Shown here: positions 42,466 through 51,009 of the stretch, piece by piece | Layout: the number at the start of each line of letters is the position of its first letter | Numbering within the stretch: the first letter of the stretch is position 1 | DNA from: Epilithonimonas xixisoli | GTDB taxonomy: Bacteria > Bacteroidota > Bacteroidia > Flavobacteriales > Weeksellaceae | Assembly: GCF_004365655.1 (NCBI RefSeq) | Contig: NZ_SOEO01000002.1 | Location: 682,001 to 746,000 of the forward strand | Direction: 5' to 3' | Length of the DNA: 64,000 nt | The notes under the pieces: model-generated | What the model saw: only the letters and a program-made list of their open reading frames with translations | What the model was told of the DNA's origin: nothing | Databases searched by the model: none | Program-made: the position numbers and the translations under genes

Positions 42466-43341
42466 TTGGATAAAAATTTCATTCAGCGTACCATTTCGGG
42501 ACTTGTTTACGTTCTCGTCATCGCGATTTGCACCACACCTTTAGGAGAATATCTGTTCAGCAGTTTTCTGCCAGAAGTAAAACAGCAATATCTTTTCTAT
42601 GGATTGATTACATTCTTCCTTGTCGTAGGGCTTTATGAATGTATGAAGATTATGAAATTTGATAACAGCATTTATAAATGGCTGGTCTTCCCGATTGCGG
42701 CGTTTATCTATTATAAATTTACAAAACGATTTTTCTACCACGGTTTCTTCTTTGATGTCAACTTCAGCGAGATGTTGTCTTTGGCATTAATTCCCATAGC
42801 TGCAATTACACTTTTCAAGTATTCTCGTGAACTTTATTTCGAAAATGGCAAATTGATTTTTACTGTGGTTTACTTGGCTTTGCCTTTCGGTTTTGCATTA
42901 GGATTACCAAAATTCAGTACACTTGACCCGGAAAAATCTTTTACTTTAGAAGTTTTTATGCTGTTCGTTTTGATTTGGAGCAGTGATACTTTTGCTTATC
43001 TCACAGGAAAATTCTTCGGAAAACATAAGATGGCACCAAGGATTTCTCCTAAAAAAACTTGGGAAGGATTTGCTGGAGGCGTGGTTCTGACATTGATTTT
43101 AGGATTCTTCGTAGAGCAGTATTTCCCTGAGTTGAGAGGCAATTGGATGATTGTCGGACTGTTGATTTCTATCTTTGCACCTTTGGGAGATTTGGTAGAA
43201 AGTCAGCTAAAGCGTAGTTTTGCGGTTAAAGATAGTGGAAACATTATTCCTGGTCACGGCGGTGTTTTGGATAGGCTGGATAGTTTTATCATTTGTGCGC
43301 CAGTGATTTACTTATATTTTATTTTAGAAAAATTAGTTTAA
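42466..43341 (+). CDS. cdsA: phosphatidate cytidylyltransferase
   Basis: 291 residues from a TTG at 42466; no ATG lies near the 5' end, and DKNFIQRTISGLVYV matches the family opening. Several membrane helices are followed by the signature region SPKKTWEGFAGG, then APLGDLVESQLKRSFAVKD and PGHGGVLDRLDSF. The enzyme makes CDP-diacylglycerol from phosphatidate and CTP in the inner membrane. psd, which acts later in the same pathway, starts 9 bp downstream. Confidence 0.96.
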   Translation: MDKNFIQRTISGLVYVLVIAICTTPLGEYLFSSFLPEVKQQYLFYGLITFFLVVGLYECMKIMKFDNSIYKWLVFPIAAFIYYKFTKRFFYHGFFFDVNFSEMLSLALIPIAAITLFKYSRELYFENGKLIFTVVYLALPFGFALGLPKFSTLDPEKSFTLEVFMLFVLIWSSDTFAYLTGKFFGKHKMAPRISPKKTWEGFAGGVVLTLILGFFVEQYFPELRGNWMIVGLLISIFAPLGDLVESQLKRSFAVKDSGNIIPGHGGVLDRLDSFIICAPVIYLYFILEKLV

Positions 43342-43350
43342 AAACGACTT

Positions 43351-44004
43351 ATGAAACTACATAAAGAATCAAAAGGAACCCTGATTGTTGCAATTTTGTT
43401 CATTGCATTTGTCGGAACCATATCCATTTATTATTTACATTTATGGTCATTGGTAATTTTAATTCCACTTTTAGTAATGTTGGGATTGATTTTCTGGTTT
43501 TTCCGAGTTCCGACAAGAGCCATTTTGGACCACACAGAAAATGTGATTGCACCCGTTGATGGAAAAGTGGTAATGATAAAAGAAGTTTTCGAAGATGAAG
43601 TTTTGAAAGCTAATTGCATTCAGGTTTCTATTTTTATGTCACCTTTGAACGTTCATATTTGCCGTTATCCGGTGAGTGGAGAAGTAAATTACAAGAAATA
43701 CCATCCGGGTAAATATCTTGTTGCTTGGCACGAAAAATCTTCTACAGAGAACGAAAGAACAACGGTTGCTGTGCAAAGTTTGACCAATCATCAAGTCGTT
43801 TTCCGCCAGATTGCGGGTTATGTGGCGAGAAGAATTGTTTTCTATTGTAATGTTCAAGATGAGGCAAAAGCTGGACACGAATTTGGATTCATAAAATTCG
43901 GTTCTAGAATGGATGTTTTTCTTCCTTTGGATACAGAAATCCTTTGTAAAATCGGAGACAAAACAAAAGGCGGTCTAGACGTTATCGCAAGAATGAGAGA
44001 TTGA
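43351..44004 (+). CDS. psd: phosphatidylserine decarboxylase (short, proenzyme type)
   Basis: 217 residues, the short archaeal/Bacteroidota type. Two N-terminal membrane helices precede VIAPVDGKVVMIKE, IFMSPLNVHICRYPVSGEV and the self-cleavage region GFIKFGSRMDVFLP, where Gly-Ser is cut to make the pyruvoyl group from Ser. It converts phosphatidylserine to phosphatidylethanolamine. No phosphatidylserine synthase gene is in the window. A strong terminator ends the block. Confidence 0.95.
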   Translation: MKLHKESKGTLIVAILFIAFVGTISIYYLHLWSLVILIPLLVMLGLIFWFFRVPTRAILDHTENVIAPVDGKVVMIKEVFEDEVLKANCIQVSIFMSPLNVHICRYPVSGEVNYKKYHPGKYLVAWHEKSSTENERTTVAVQSLTNHQVVFRQIAGYVARRIVFYCNVQDEAKAGHEFGFIKFGSRMDVFLPLDTEILCKIGDKTKGGLDVIARMRD

Positions 44005-44025
44005 TTTTTCATTAATATAAAATTC

Positions 44026-44058
44026 AAAACGAGACTTAATAATTAAGTCTCGTTTTTT
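44026..44058 (+). terminator. Rho-independent terminator after psd
   Basis: A perfect 15-bp palindrome (AAAACGAGACTTAAT with a one-base loop) ends in TTTTTT, 21 bp after the psd stop. Confidence 0.88.
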
Positions 44059-44139
44059 GTTTAATCCCGAGAATTGACGGTTTGGTCGGGATTATTTACC
44101 ATTCGGTCTATTGTTTTTCGTAATGAGAATTTGGCGTTC

Positions 44140-44147
44140 TAAATTTG
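44140..44147 (+). promoter_or_regulatory. -7 promoter element (TAAATTTG)
   Basis: Exact TAnnTTTG match, 23 bp before the alpha/beta-hydrolase ATG. Confidence 0.45.
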
Positions 44148-44170
44148 AATCATAATTAACAATCAAACTT

Positions 44171-44965
44171 ATGAAAACATCATTATTCTTCTCATTGTTC
44201 CTCATCTTACTATCATTTTTTTCCAAAGCTCAAATGGATGACAAATTCTACCAGCCGAAGAAAGAAATGAAAACTTTGGAATTCAAAAACATCGAAAATA
44301 TAAGTCTGCCAGTGGAAAACGACACCATCACAGCAGTCATTTTGAAGCCAGAATCAAAATCAATCAAGAAAACAATTATATTCTTTCACGGCGCAGGAGG
44401 AAATATCTCAACTTATCAATACATCACAAAACCGTTGGTGGAAAATGGGTTCCAAGTCGTGATGGTAGATGTGAGAGGTTACGGAAAATCAACTGGGAAA
44501 CCAACGCACCTGAACGTCGCAGAAGATGGTCAAAAAATGTTCGATTATCTATTGACTAGAAAAGACATTCAGAATACAAAAATCTACATTTATGGCGCGT
44601 CTTTGGGTTCGCAGGTTTCAACACATTTGGCTAAAGATAATCAAGCAAAAATTTCAGGTTTGATTTTGGACGGCGGAATGTCATCTTTCACAGATATTGC
44701 CATTCGTTTCAAGCCAGAAATGAAAGAAATCATCGAAAAATATGTGACATCACCCTACTCCGCAAAAGAAGATGTGAAATCTTTGAAAGGTCTTCCAAAA
44801 TTGTTCATCTACAGCAAAGGCGACTCCACAGTTCCTTTTGAACACGGACAAACTATTTATAACAATGCGCCTGAGCCAAAACAATTCATCGAATTTTCCG
44901 GAGAACATCTTCAGGCGATGGTTGTGGATCAGGAAAAAATCGTAAAAGCCATCGAGCAATTGTAA
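44171..44965 (+). CDS. secreted alpha/beta hydrolase
   Basis: 264 residues with a signal peptide (about 1-20, ending SKAQ). The oxyanion region IFFHGAGGNISTY, the nucleophile elbow IYGASLGSQVST (Ser in GASLG), the acid in YSKGDSTVPFEHG and His in GEHLQAM complete a serine-hydrolase triad. It belongs to the broad BAAT/dienelactone-like group used on esters, and the substrate is unknown. Monocistronic with its own promoter and terminator. Confidence 0.88.
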   Translation: MKTSLFFSLFLILLSFFSKAQMDDKFYQPKKEMKTLEFKNIENISLPVENDTITAVILKPESKSIKKTIIFFHGAGGNISTYQYITKPLVENGFQVVMVDVRGYGKSTGKPTHLNVAEDGQKMFDYLLTRKDIQNTKIYIYGASLGSQVSTHLAKDNQAKISGLILDGGMSSFTDIAIRFKPEMKEIIEKYVTSPYSAKEDVKSLKGLPKLFIYSKGDSTVPFEHGQTIYNNAPEPKQFIEFSGEHLQAMVVDQEKIVKAIEQL

Positions 44966-44970
44966 TAGAA

Positions 44971-45008
44971 AAGGGAAGATATAATCAATCTTCCCATTTT
45001 ATTTTTTT
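44971..45008. terminator. terminator between the alpha/beta-hydrolase and DoxX genes
   Basis: An 8-bp stem GGGAAGAT / ATCTTCCC with a 7-nt loop is followed by a T-rich run. The two genes converge here. Confidence 0.7.
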
Positions 45009-45384
45009 AGCCTAATAAAGCTTTGTATTTTTCTCGATTATCTATCAAAACCCAGATGTTAATCAATAGAAGAACGACTGCGATGATTCTGCCTTCTACT
45101 GTTGGAAATAGGGTGAAATTGTGAAGTACAATCCCAACCATTACAGGTAAGATTACAATTGCGCCAAGAGCTCTTGTTTTCGGAATGATGAATAGCAGGC
45201 CTCCAATAATTTCCACAGCACCAATTAATGGCATCAGCCAAACGATTTCTCCAAAGGCAGAAAACAATTTCATTTGTTCAGGTTCCATTTCCGGCATTGG
45301 CATATAATGCAGGAACTTGTCCAATCCGGCGTTGATGAACATTAAACCGAAAAGGAGACAGAGGATAAATTTAATGTATTTCAT
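45007..45384 (-). CDS. DoxX-family membrane protein
   Basis: 125 residues with four membrane helices. The pattern LCLLFGLMFINAGLDKFLHY at the start, IVWLMPLIGAVEIIGGLLFI in the middle and GAIVILPVMVGIVLHNF near the end is that of DoxX-like proteins. The family's role is unclear; it has been linked to thiol redox stress and terminal oxidases in other groups. A second small membrane-protein gene precedes it by 18 bp on the same strand. Confidence 0.85.
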   Translation of the reverse strand: MKYIKFILCLLFGLMFINAGLDKFLHYMPMPEMEPEQMKLFSAFGEIVWLMPLIGAVEIIGGLLFIIPKTRALGAIVILPVMVGIVLHNFTLFPTVEGRIIAVVLLLINIWVLIDNREKYKALLG

Positions 45385-45402
45385 AGTTTGTAAATTTTAT
45401 AG

Positions 45403-45612
45403 TTATTGTTTTATTTCTACAGAGTCACTTTCTTGGATTGGTTCTCTTCCTCCGCCAAACTGTGTTGCAAAAAGGATAGCCAAAACGGCGAAACAGACCA
45501 ACAAAGTAGCAATCACAATGAAAATCTTTTTACGCAATGTAAGATTTGGAATGTATGAAACCAAAAATATCAAGATGACCAATAAAATTACAAATAATGC
45601 GGTGATTCCCAT
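45403..45612 (-). CDS. small two-helix membrane protein
   Basis: 69 residues: helix one at about 3-20 (ALFVILLVILIFLVSYI), a short basic link (LTLRKK), helix two at about 30-50 (VIATLLVCFAVLAILFA), then an acidic tail. No family recognised. It precedes the DoxX gene by 18 bp and may be cotranscribed with it. Confidence 0.6.
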   Translation of the reverse strand: MGITALFVILLVILIFLVSYIPNLTLRKKIFIVIATLLVCFAVLAILFATQFGGGREPIQESDSVEIKQ

Positions 45613-45684
45613 AGGATGTTTTAAAATTCTAATCTAAACGAATTTGTAAATACGAATTTAATAAAAATATGAATCCAATATTAA

Positions 45685-45722
45685 AATAAAAAATCCGTCC
45701 GAGAAAATTTCCCGAACGGATT
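45685..45722 (-). terminator. terminator after lon
   Basis: On the - strand AATCCGT pairs with ACGGATT around an inner imperfect stem, followed by TTTTTTATTTT, 30 bp after the lon stop. Confidence 0.65.
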
Positions 45723-45751
45723 GATATTTTGAATATTATCTTAATTATATT

Positions 45752-48154
45752 CTACTTCAAAGCAATCTCGACAACTTCGCTCATATTGGTCACATAATTG
45801 ACTTTCAAATGTTTCAGGTAATCTTTTTTAATTTCCTCAACATCTTTTCTGTTCGCTTCACAAAGAATCACTTCTTTGATTCCGGCTCTTGTAGCGGCAA
45901 GTAATTTTTCTTTGATTCCTCCAACTGGAAGCACTTTTCCGCGAAGTGTAATCTCGCCTGTCATTGCCAAATGAGGTTTCACTTTTTTGTTTTTATAGCT
46001 TGAAACCATAGATGTCAACATTGCGATTCCCGCAGATGGACCATCTTTTGGCGTCGCACCTTCTGGAACGTGGACGTGGATATTTTTCTTCTCGATATCT
46101 TCTTCAGAAATTCCCAATTGCTCGTGATGCGCTTTGATGAATTCCAAGGCGATTGTCGCAGATTCTTTCATCACGTTTCCAAGATTTCCGGTCATCGTAA
46201 GAGCACCTTTTCCTTTTGATAAAATACTTTCTATAAAGAGAATATCACCACCAACACTTGTCCAAGCTAAGCCTGTTACAACACCTGGAACATCTGTAAT
46301 CTCAGCTAAAGTTTTTGGTCTTGGAACGCCAAGAATCTCATCCACTTTATCAACAGAAATTTTCGGATCAAATTCTTTCTCCATTGCGATTTGAAGTGCT
46401 ACCCAACGTGCAACGCCTGCAATTTTCTTCTCCAATGTTCTCACGCCACTTTCGGAAGTGTGAGCATCAATGATATGTTTCAATTCTGCGTTTCCGAGTT
46501 TTAGATTTTTAGAATCCAAACCATTTTCACGCAATTGTTTTTTCACCAAATGTCTTTTTGCGATTTCAATCTTTTCTTCCAAAGTGTAACCCGCAATGCT
46601 GATGATTTCCATTCTGTCCAAAAGCGGACGCTGAACGGAAGAAAGCGAATTGGCTGTTGCAATGAACATCACTTTCGAAAGATCATAACCAAGTTCTAAG
46701 AAATTATCATAGAAATTATTATTCTGCTCAGGGTCAAGAACTTCCAACAAAGCTGAACTTGGATCACCGTGGATTCCTTGTCCAATTTTATCAATCTCAT
46801 CCAAAACAATCACAGGATTTGAAGTTCCTGATTTTTTGATAGATTGAAGAATTCTTCCCGCCATCGCACCGATGTAGGTTTTTCTGTGTCCGCGGATTTC
46901 ACTTTCGTCGTGCAATCCACCAAGGGAAACTCGAACATATTTTCTGCCCAATGCATCAGCCACAGATTTTCCAAGCGAAGTTTTCCCAACACCTGGAGGA
47001 CCAACCAAACAAAGAATCGGTGATTTCATATCATTTTTCAATTTCAGAACGGCGATGTGTTCCAAAATCCTTTTCTTGATGTCTTCTAATCCGAAATGTT
47101 CTTTATCCAAAAGCTTTTCCGCCTTGTTCAAATCAAATGCATCTTTGGAATAATGTTCCCAAGGAAGATCGGTGAAAAAGTCAAGATAATTACGCTGAAC
47201 GTTATAATCCGGCGAGCTGGAATGTTGTCTGGAAAGTCTTTGTAATTCTTTTTCGAAGTGTTTTTCTACCTCGTCATTCCATTTTAGTTTGGATGCTTTT
47301 TTTCTAAATTCATCTGCGTCAGATTCTGCGCCACCGCCTAATTCTTCTTGGATTGTTCGGATTTGTTGATTCAGAAAATATTCTCTTTGCTGTTTGTCTA
47401 AGTCTTTGCTGGTTTTCTGATGAATTTGGCTTTTCAATTCCAAATGACGGAAATCGTCGTGCATCAATTCGTACAAGTTTTTTGCACGTCCAATCAATGT
47501 TTTCTCGTCCAGCAATCTTTGTTTTTTGTCTGAAGAAAAATTTCCATTTGCGGAAACAAAATTCAAAAGATCTTCGTATCCATCAATGTTTTTCAGGGCA
47601 AATTGCGCCGCATTCGGAATATTTGGGTCAATGTTGATGATTTTTTCTGCCAAATCTTTGATGTTGTCCATCAATGCAGAAAATTCTTCTTTATCTTTTG
47701 GTTGCGTGTCTCTTTGTTTTGTAATTTCTGCCAAGAAGTAAGGCTCATTGGAAACAAATTTTTTCACTTTGAATCGCTGAACACCTCTCGTAATCGCAGT
47801 GATGTTGCCTTCTGGGAGCGTGATTATTTTAAGAATTTTTGCCAAAGTTCCAACCGTGTAAAGATCTTGCTCAGTCGGGTTTTCTTCATTTGGATTTTTT
47901 TGGCTAATGATTCCCACGAGTTTGTTTTCTCTTTGGGCATCTTCCAAGAGTTTTTTGGATTTTTCCCTGCCCGCTGTAATTGGCGTGATGACTTTTGGGA
48001 ACATTACCATATTTCTCACGGGGAGAATTGGGAAAACGGTTTGGGTTTTGTCGGCTTCCTGATTTCCAAAGTCGTCCAGATTGATTTCTTCTGCCACGAT
48101 TCCGAAACCTTCGTCTAGGATTTCCTCAAAACTGATATTTTCAAATTCTGTCAT
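45752..48154 (-). CDS. lon: ATP-dependent protease Lon
   Basis: 800 residues with the full domain order: N-terminal substrate-binding domain ([16 protein letters not shown] at the start), a coiled-coil region around [19 protein letters not shown], the AAA module ([24 protein letters not shown]) and the C-terminal protease with Ser707 in [11 protein letters not shown] and Lys750 in GGIKEKLL. It removes damaged and regulatory proteins. A 17-bp dyad (AATGACA, 3 nt, TGTCATT) lies 10 bp before the start codon and could be an operator. Confidence 0.98.
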   Translation of the reverse strand: MTEFENISFEEILDEGFGIVAEEINLDDFGNQEADKTQTVFPILPVRNMVMFPKVITPITAGREKSKKLLEDAQRENKLVGIISQKNPNEENPTEQDLYTVGTLAKILKIITLPEGNITAITRGVQRFKVKKFVSNEPYFLAEITKQRDTQPKDKEEFSALMDNIKDLAEKIINIDPNIPNAAQFALKNIDGYEDLLNFVSANGNFSSDKKQRLLDEKTLIGRAKNLYELMHDDFRHLELKSQIHQKTSKDLDKQQREYFLNQQIRTIQEELGGGAESDADEFRKKASKLKWNDEVEKHFEKELQRLSRQHSSSPDYNVQRNYLDFFTDLPWEHYSKDAFDLNKAEKLLDKEHFGLEDIKKRILEHIAVLKLKNDMKSPILCLVGPPGVGKTSLGKSVADALGRKYVRVSLGGLHDESEIRGHRKTYIGAMAGRILQSIKKSGTSNPVIVLDEIDKIGQGIHGDPSSALLEVLDPEQNNNFYDNFLELGYDLSKVMFIATANSLSSVQRPLLDRMEIISIAGYTLEEKIEIAKRHLVKKQLRENGLDSKNLKLGNAELKHIIDAHTSESGVRTLEKKIAGVARWVALQIAMEKEFDPKISVDKVDEILGVPRPKTLAEITDVPGVVTGLAWTSVGGDILFIESILSKGKGALTMTGNLGNVMKESATIALEFIKAHHEQLGISEEDIEKKNIHVHVPEGATPKDGPSAGIAMLTSMVSSYKNKKVKPHLAMTGEITLRGKVLPVGGIKEKLLAATRAGIKEVILCEANRKDVEEIKKDYLKHLKVNYVTNMSEVVEIALK

Positions 48155-48163
48155 AGTATGTTG

Positions 48164-48180
48164 AATGACAAATTGTCATT
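48164..48180. promoter_or_regulatory. dyad immediately upstream of lon
   Basis: Perfect 7-bp arms AATGACA and TGTCATT around AAT, 10 bp from the lon ATG. The core GACAAATTGTC is one base longer than the GACAATTGTC palindrome upstream of cydA. Confidence 0.35.
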
Positions 48181-48302
48181 AATCTTAATTAATATAAAAA
48201 TCGTTTCTCCAATTTAATGGAAAAACATTACTGTTACGAATGAATCTATAATTTCGCAAGAGATATGCCAATAGGAAAAGCAATACAATTTGGCAGATAT
48301 TA

Positions 48303-48341
48303 AAAACAAAAACCTCCCGAAATTAATCGAAAGGTTTATTT
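48303..48341 (-). terminator. probable terminator after sufS
   Basis: On the - strand AAACCT and AGGTTT bracket an imperfect CGA/TCG inner stem, followed by TTTTTGTTTTTA. It lies about 90 bp beyond the sufS stop. Confidence 0.5.
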
Positions 48342-48347
48342 TTTTAG

Positions 48348-48419
48348 TTCTCGCTGATTTGGCAGATAGAGCAGATTTTTCTCAATTTAAATCTGCAAAA
48401 TTAGCTTGATCTGCGAGAA
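48348..48419. repeat. nested palindromic repeat between lon and sufS
   Basis: Outer arms TTCTCGCTGAT (48348) and ATCTGCGAGAA (48409-48419) match with one mismatch; inner arms GCAGATTT (48371) and AAATCTGC (48389-48396) are perfect. The words GCAGAT and TCTGC recur inside. It looks like a dispersed palindromic element. Confidence 0.6.
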
Positions 48420-48431
48420 TATATTGTCCAT

Positions 48432-49652
48432 TTAAACCAACATTCTTTGCGCTTTCTTGACGCCTTCCACCAGAATATCAATTTCTTCCAAAGTATTATA
48501 AATTGCAAAACTTGCGCGAACAGTTCCGGCTATGTTGAAGAAGTCCATAATCGGTTGTGTACAATGATGTCCGGTTCTCACAGCGATTCCCAATTTGTCG
48601 AGAATCATTCCTGTGTCAGAAGCAATTCCTGCGCCTTCCAGGTTGAAAGAAACTACGCCAGTTCTATTGGCTTTTTCGCCATAGATTTTGATGCCTTCCA
48701 ATTCCAGAAGTTTTTTCTGAGCGTAATTCAGAAGGTCATTTTCGTGGTTTTGAAGATTTTCGTGACCGATGTTTTCAATGAAATCTACAGCCGAGCCAAT
48801 CGCAATATTTCCGCCAACATTTGGTGTTCCAGCTTCAAATTTGAAAGGTAAACCTGCGTAAGTTGTTTTCTCGAAACTGCAAACGGCAATCATTTCACCA
48901 CCGCCGTGGAAAGGATGAAGATTTTCGAGTACGGATTCTTTCCCGTAAAGAATTCCAGTTCCCATTGGTGCGTACATTTTATGTCCTGAGAAGACAAAGA
49001 AATCACAATCCAGTTTTTGAACATCGATTTTGAAGTGTGGTGCGGATTGTGCGCCGTCAATCAAAACGTAAGCGTTGGAAAGTCTTCTTGTTTTTTCGAT
49101 GATTTCCTCGATGGGATTGATGATTCCCAAAGCGTTAGAAACTTGATTTACGGAAACGATCTTTGTTTTTTCGTTCAGCCATTCGTCCAAAACATCGATT
49201 TGGAGGATTCCGTTTTCGTCCATTGGGATGACGCGGAGTTTTGCGCCGGTTCTTTCGCATAGCATCTGCCAAGGAACGATGTTGGAATGATGCTCCAAGT
49301 AAGAAATGATGATCTCGTCGTTTGGTTTGATCTGATTGGTCAAAGCGTAAGCCACGAGATTGATTCCTTCCGTCGTTCCTTTGGTGAATATGACTTCGTA
49401 GTCGTATTTTGCATTGATGAAACGTTGGATCTTCTGTCTGGAAAGTTCCATTTCTTCTGTTGCTAATTGACTTAAAGTATGGATGCCACGATGAACATTG
49501 GCGTTGATGGTTTCATAATATTGTTCCCAAGTTTTGATAACTGAAATCGGTTTTTGGGAAGTTGCAGCGTTGTCCAGATAAACTAATGGTTTGCCGTTGA
49601 CTTCTTGATTCAGAATTGGGAATTGGGCTCTTATATGATTGATGTCGAACAT
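48432..49652 (-). CDS. sufS: cysteine desulfurase, SufS type
   Basis: 406 residues, group II. The PLP lysine is Lys225 (FVFSGHKMYAPMGTG) and the persulfide-bearing Cys364 lies in VRTGHHCTQPIMDF, the RxGxHC form of SufS. DNAATSQKP near residue 28 and LEHHSNIVPWQ near 120 are typical. It supplies sulfur for iron-sulfur clusters. The other suf genes are not in the window, so the operon ends or is split here. A TCTAAnn heptad array lies just before the ATG. Confidence 0.95.
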   Translation of the reverse strand: MFDINHIRAQFPILNQEVNGKPLVYLDNAATSQKPISVIKTWEQYYETINANVHRGIHTLSQLATEEMELSRQKIQRFINAKYDYEVIFTKGTTEGINLVAYALTNQIKPNDEIIISYLEHHSNIVPWQMLCERTGAKLRVIPMDENGILQIDVLDEWLNEKTKIVSVNQVSNALGIINPIEEIIEKTRRLSNAYVLIDGAQSAPHFKIDVQKLDCDFFVFSGHKMYAPMGTGILYGKESVLENLHPFHGGGEMIAVCSFEKTTYAGLPFKFEAGTPNVGGNIAIGSAVDFIENIGHENLQNHENDLLNYAQKKLLELEGIKIYGEKANRTGVVSFNLEGAGIASDTGMILDKLGIAVRTGHHCTQPIMDFFNIAGTVRASFAIYNTLEEIDILVEGVKKAQRMLV

Positions 49653-49656
49653 TTTA

Positions 49657-49684
49657 AATTAGATGTTAGAATTTAGATGTTAGA
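49657..49684 (-). repeat. 7-bp-periodic array (TCTAAnn family) before sufS
   Basis: On the - strand TCTAACA, TCTAAAT, TCTAACA, TCTAATT run in exact phase and end four bases before the sufS ATG. On the + strand this appears as two exact 14-bp copies (49659-49686). It is the same word and orientation as before thioredoxin. Confidence 0.72.
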
Positions 49685-49735
49685 ATTTAAACCAATTGGA
49701 AAATTCTTAAAAATATGATTAAACGTTGAATCTTT

Positions 49736-49838
49736 GCAGCCCGACTTGAGCGGAAATCCTTTTTTGCGTGAACTCAATTTCTATTTAATTCGAAATCGTC
49801 TGCAAAAAAGATTGGGAGCGGAAGGCGGAAATAGCTGC
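49736..49838. ncRNA. candidate structured RNA or repeat element between sufS and sodA
   Basis: Nested pairing is visible: GCAGC (49736-49740) with GCTGC (49834-49838); AATC plus TTTTTTGC (49755-49767) with GCAAAAAA plus GATT (49802-49813), one bulge; and ATTTC (49777-49781) with GAAAT (49792-49796). The word GAGCGGAA occurs symmetrically in both unpaired flanks. It encodes no protein and is far more GC-rich than the surrounding intergenic DNA. Strand is uncertain: on the - strand it would be the 5' leader of sufS. Comparison with the Flavo-1 motif of Rfam would be informative. Confidence 0.45.
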
Positions 49839-49931
49839 CCAAATAATAATTAATTATTTAGAATGCGTCAAAGTTACGGCAAATTTTATTATATTTTTCG
49901 ATGTTAAATATTTATAAAATAAGTCTAATTC
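49839..49931. other. AT-rich intergenic stretch before the sodA promoter
   Basis: No gene or clear signal is seen here apart from runs of A and T. Confidence 0.5.
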
Positions 49932-49963
49932 TTGCTTCTTGGAATAATAATTGACTATTTTTG
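49932..49963 (+). promoter_or_regulatory. sodA promoter
   Basis: TTG (49932-49934), 21 nt, then TATTTTTG (49956-49963), a good -33/-7 pair 34 bp before the sodA ATG. Confidence 0.55.
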
Positions 49964-49997
49964 AACAATTGATTTATTAACAAATAAATACCAAACT

Positions 49998-50594
49998 ATG
50001 TCATTCGAATTACCAAAACTTAGTTATGCGTACGATGCGTTGGAGCCAACAATCGATGCAAAAACAATGGAAATCCACCACTCAAAACACCATCAGGCGT
50101 ATGTGGACAATCTTAATAACGCCATCGCAGGAACAGAACTTGAAGGGAAATCTCTTGAAGAAATTCAAAAAACAGGAACTGACAAACCAGCCGTAAGAAA
50201 TAACGGCGGTGGACACTATAACCACTCCCTTTTCTGGGAACTTTTGACGCCAGGCGGTAGCAAAGAACCAGTTGGAAATGTGAAAGCTGAAATCGAGAAA
50301 ATCGGTGGTTTTGATAAATTCAAAGAAGATTTTTCTAACGCGGCTAAAACGAGATTCGGTTCTGGTTGGGCTTGGTTGGTAAAAAATTCTGATGGTTCTG
50401 TAGCGGTAACTTCTACGCCAAATCAGGACAATCCACTAATGCCGGTTGCTGATAAACAAGGAACGCCAATTCTTGGATTGGATGTTTGGGAGCACGCTTA
50501 TTACCTTAATTATCAAAACAGAAGACCAGACTATGTGACTGCGTTTTTTGATGTGATCAATTGGGATAAAGTGGAGGAACTTTACAATAAATAA
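49998..50594 (+). CDS. sodA: superoxide dismutase, Fe/Mn family
   Basis: 198 residues without signal peptide. Metal ligands are His27 ([13 protein letters not shown]), a second His in [10 protein letters not shown], and Asp and His in [19 protein letters not shown]. The GSGWAWLV segment is typical. It converts superoxide to peroxide and oxygen in the cytoplasm. The preferred metal cannot be fixed from sequence alone. It has a good promoter and a strong terminator, so it is monocistronic. Confidence 0.95.
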   Translation: MSFELPKLSYAYDALEPTIDAKTMEIHHSKHHQAYVDNLNNAIAGTELEGKSLEEIQKTGTDKPAVRNNGGGHYNHSLFWELLTPGGSKEPVGNVKAEIEKIGGFDKFKEDFSNAAKTRFGSGWAWLVKNSDGSVAVTSTPNQDNPLMPVADKQGTPILGLDVWEHAYYLNYQNRRPDYVTAFFDVINWDKVEELYNK

Positions 50595-50616
50595 TTTTTC
50601 ATAGAATTATATTGAG

Positions 50617-50649
50617 AAACCCATCAGAACTTATCTGATGGGTTTTTTT
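50617..50649 (+). terminator. Rho-independent terminator after sodA
   Basis: A perfect 12-bp stem AAACCCATCAGA / TCTGATGGGTTT with a 5-nt loop and a run of seven T, 22 bp after the stop. It touches the stop of the convergent lipoprotein gene. Confidence 0.88.
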
Positions 50650-50998
50650 ATGGATTTGTTGCTGGTGTTGTTTGTTCTGGTTTGGCTTCGGATTTTGTTT
50701 CTTTCTTGGCTTCCTTGGCTTTTTCAGCGTCCAACTTCGCTTTTTCTTTGTCGAGTTTTTCCTGCTCGGCTTTTGCGATTTTTGCAAGACTGTCTTGTTC
50801 TTTTTTGATGGCAACAGCGTTTATTTTTGCCATCACAGCTTCGGAAGTTGCGCCTGGACCGAAAGAATCTATCACTATTGTATCGTAAGTGATTTTTGGC
50901 GAGGCATCCAATTGGTCAGAATTGTTTAAAATGGGTGTTTCTTTGGAGCAACTTATAATTAATAAAGCAAAACTTGGGATTAATATTTTCTTCATCAT
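50648..50998 (-). CDS. lipoprotein with long charged coiled-coil tail
   Basis: 116 residues. The signal ends LIISC (Cys17). After about 45 residues (DTIVIDSFGPGATSEAVMAKI is the most distinctive part) comes a Lys/Ala/Glu-rich helix of some 45 residues, probably a coiled coil, and a Pro/Thr-rich end. No family recognised. It is the last gene of the - strand series mutL, rhomboid, EEP nuclease, this gene, 11 bp after the EEP stop. Confidence 0.65.
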   Translation of the reverse strand: MMKKILIPSFALLIISCSKETPILNNSDQLDASPKITYDTIVIDSFGPGATSEAVMAKINAVAIKKEQDSLAKIAKAEQEKLDKEKAKLDAEKAKEAKKETKSEAKPEQTTPATNP

Positions 50999-51009
50999 TT
51001 TAATTAATT

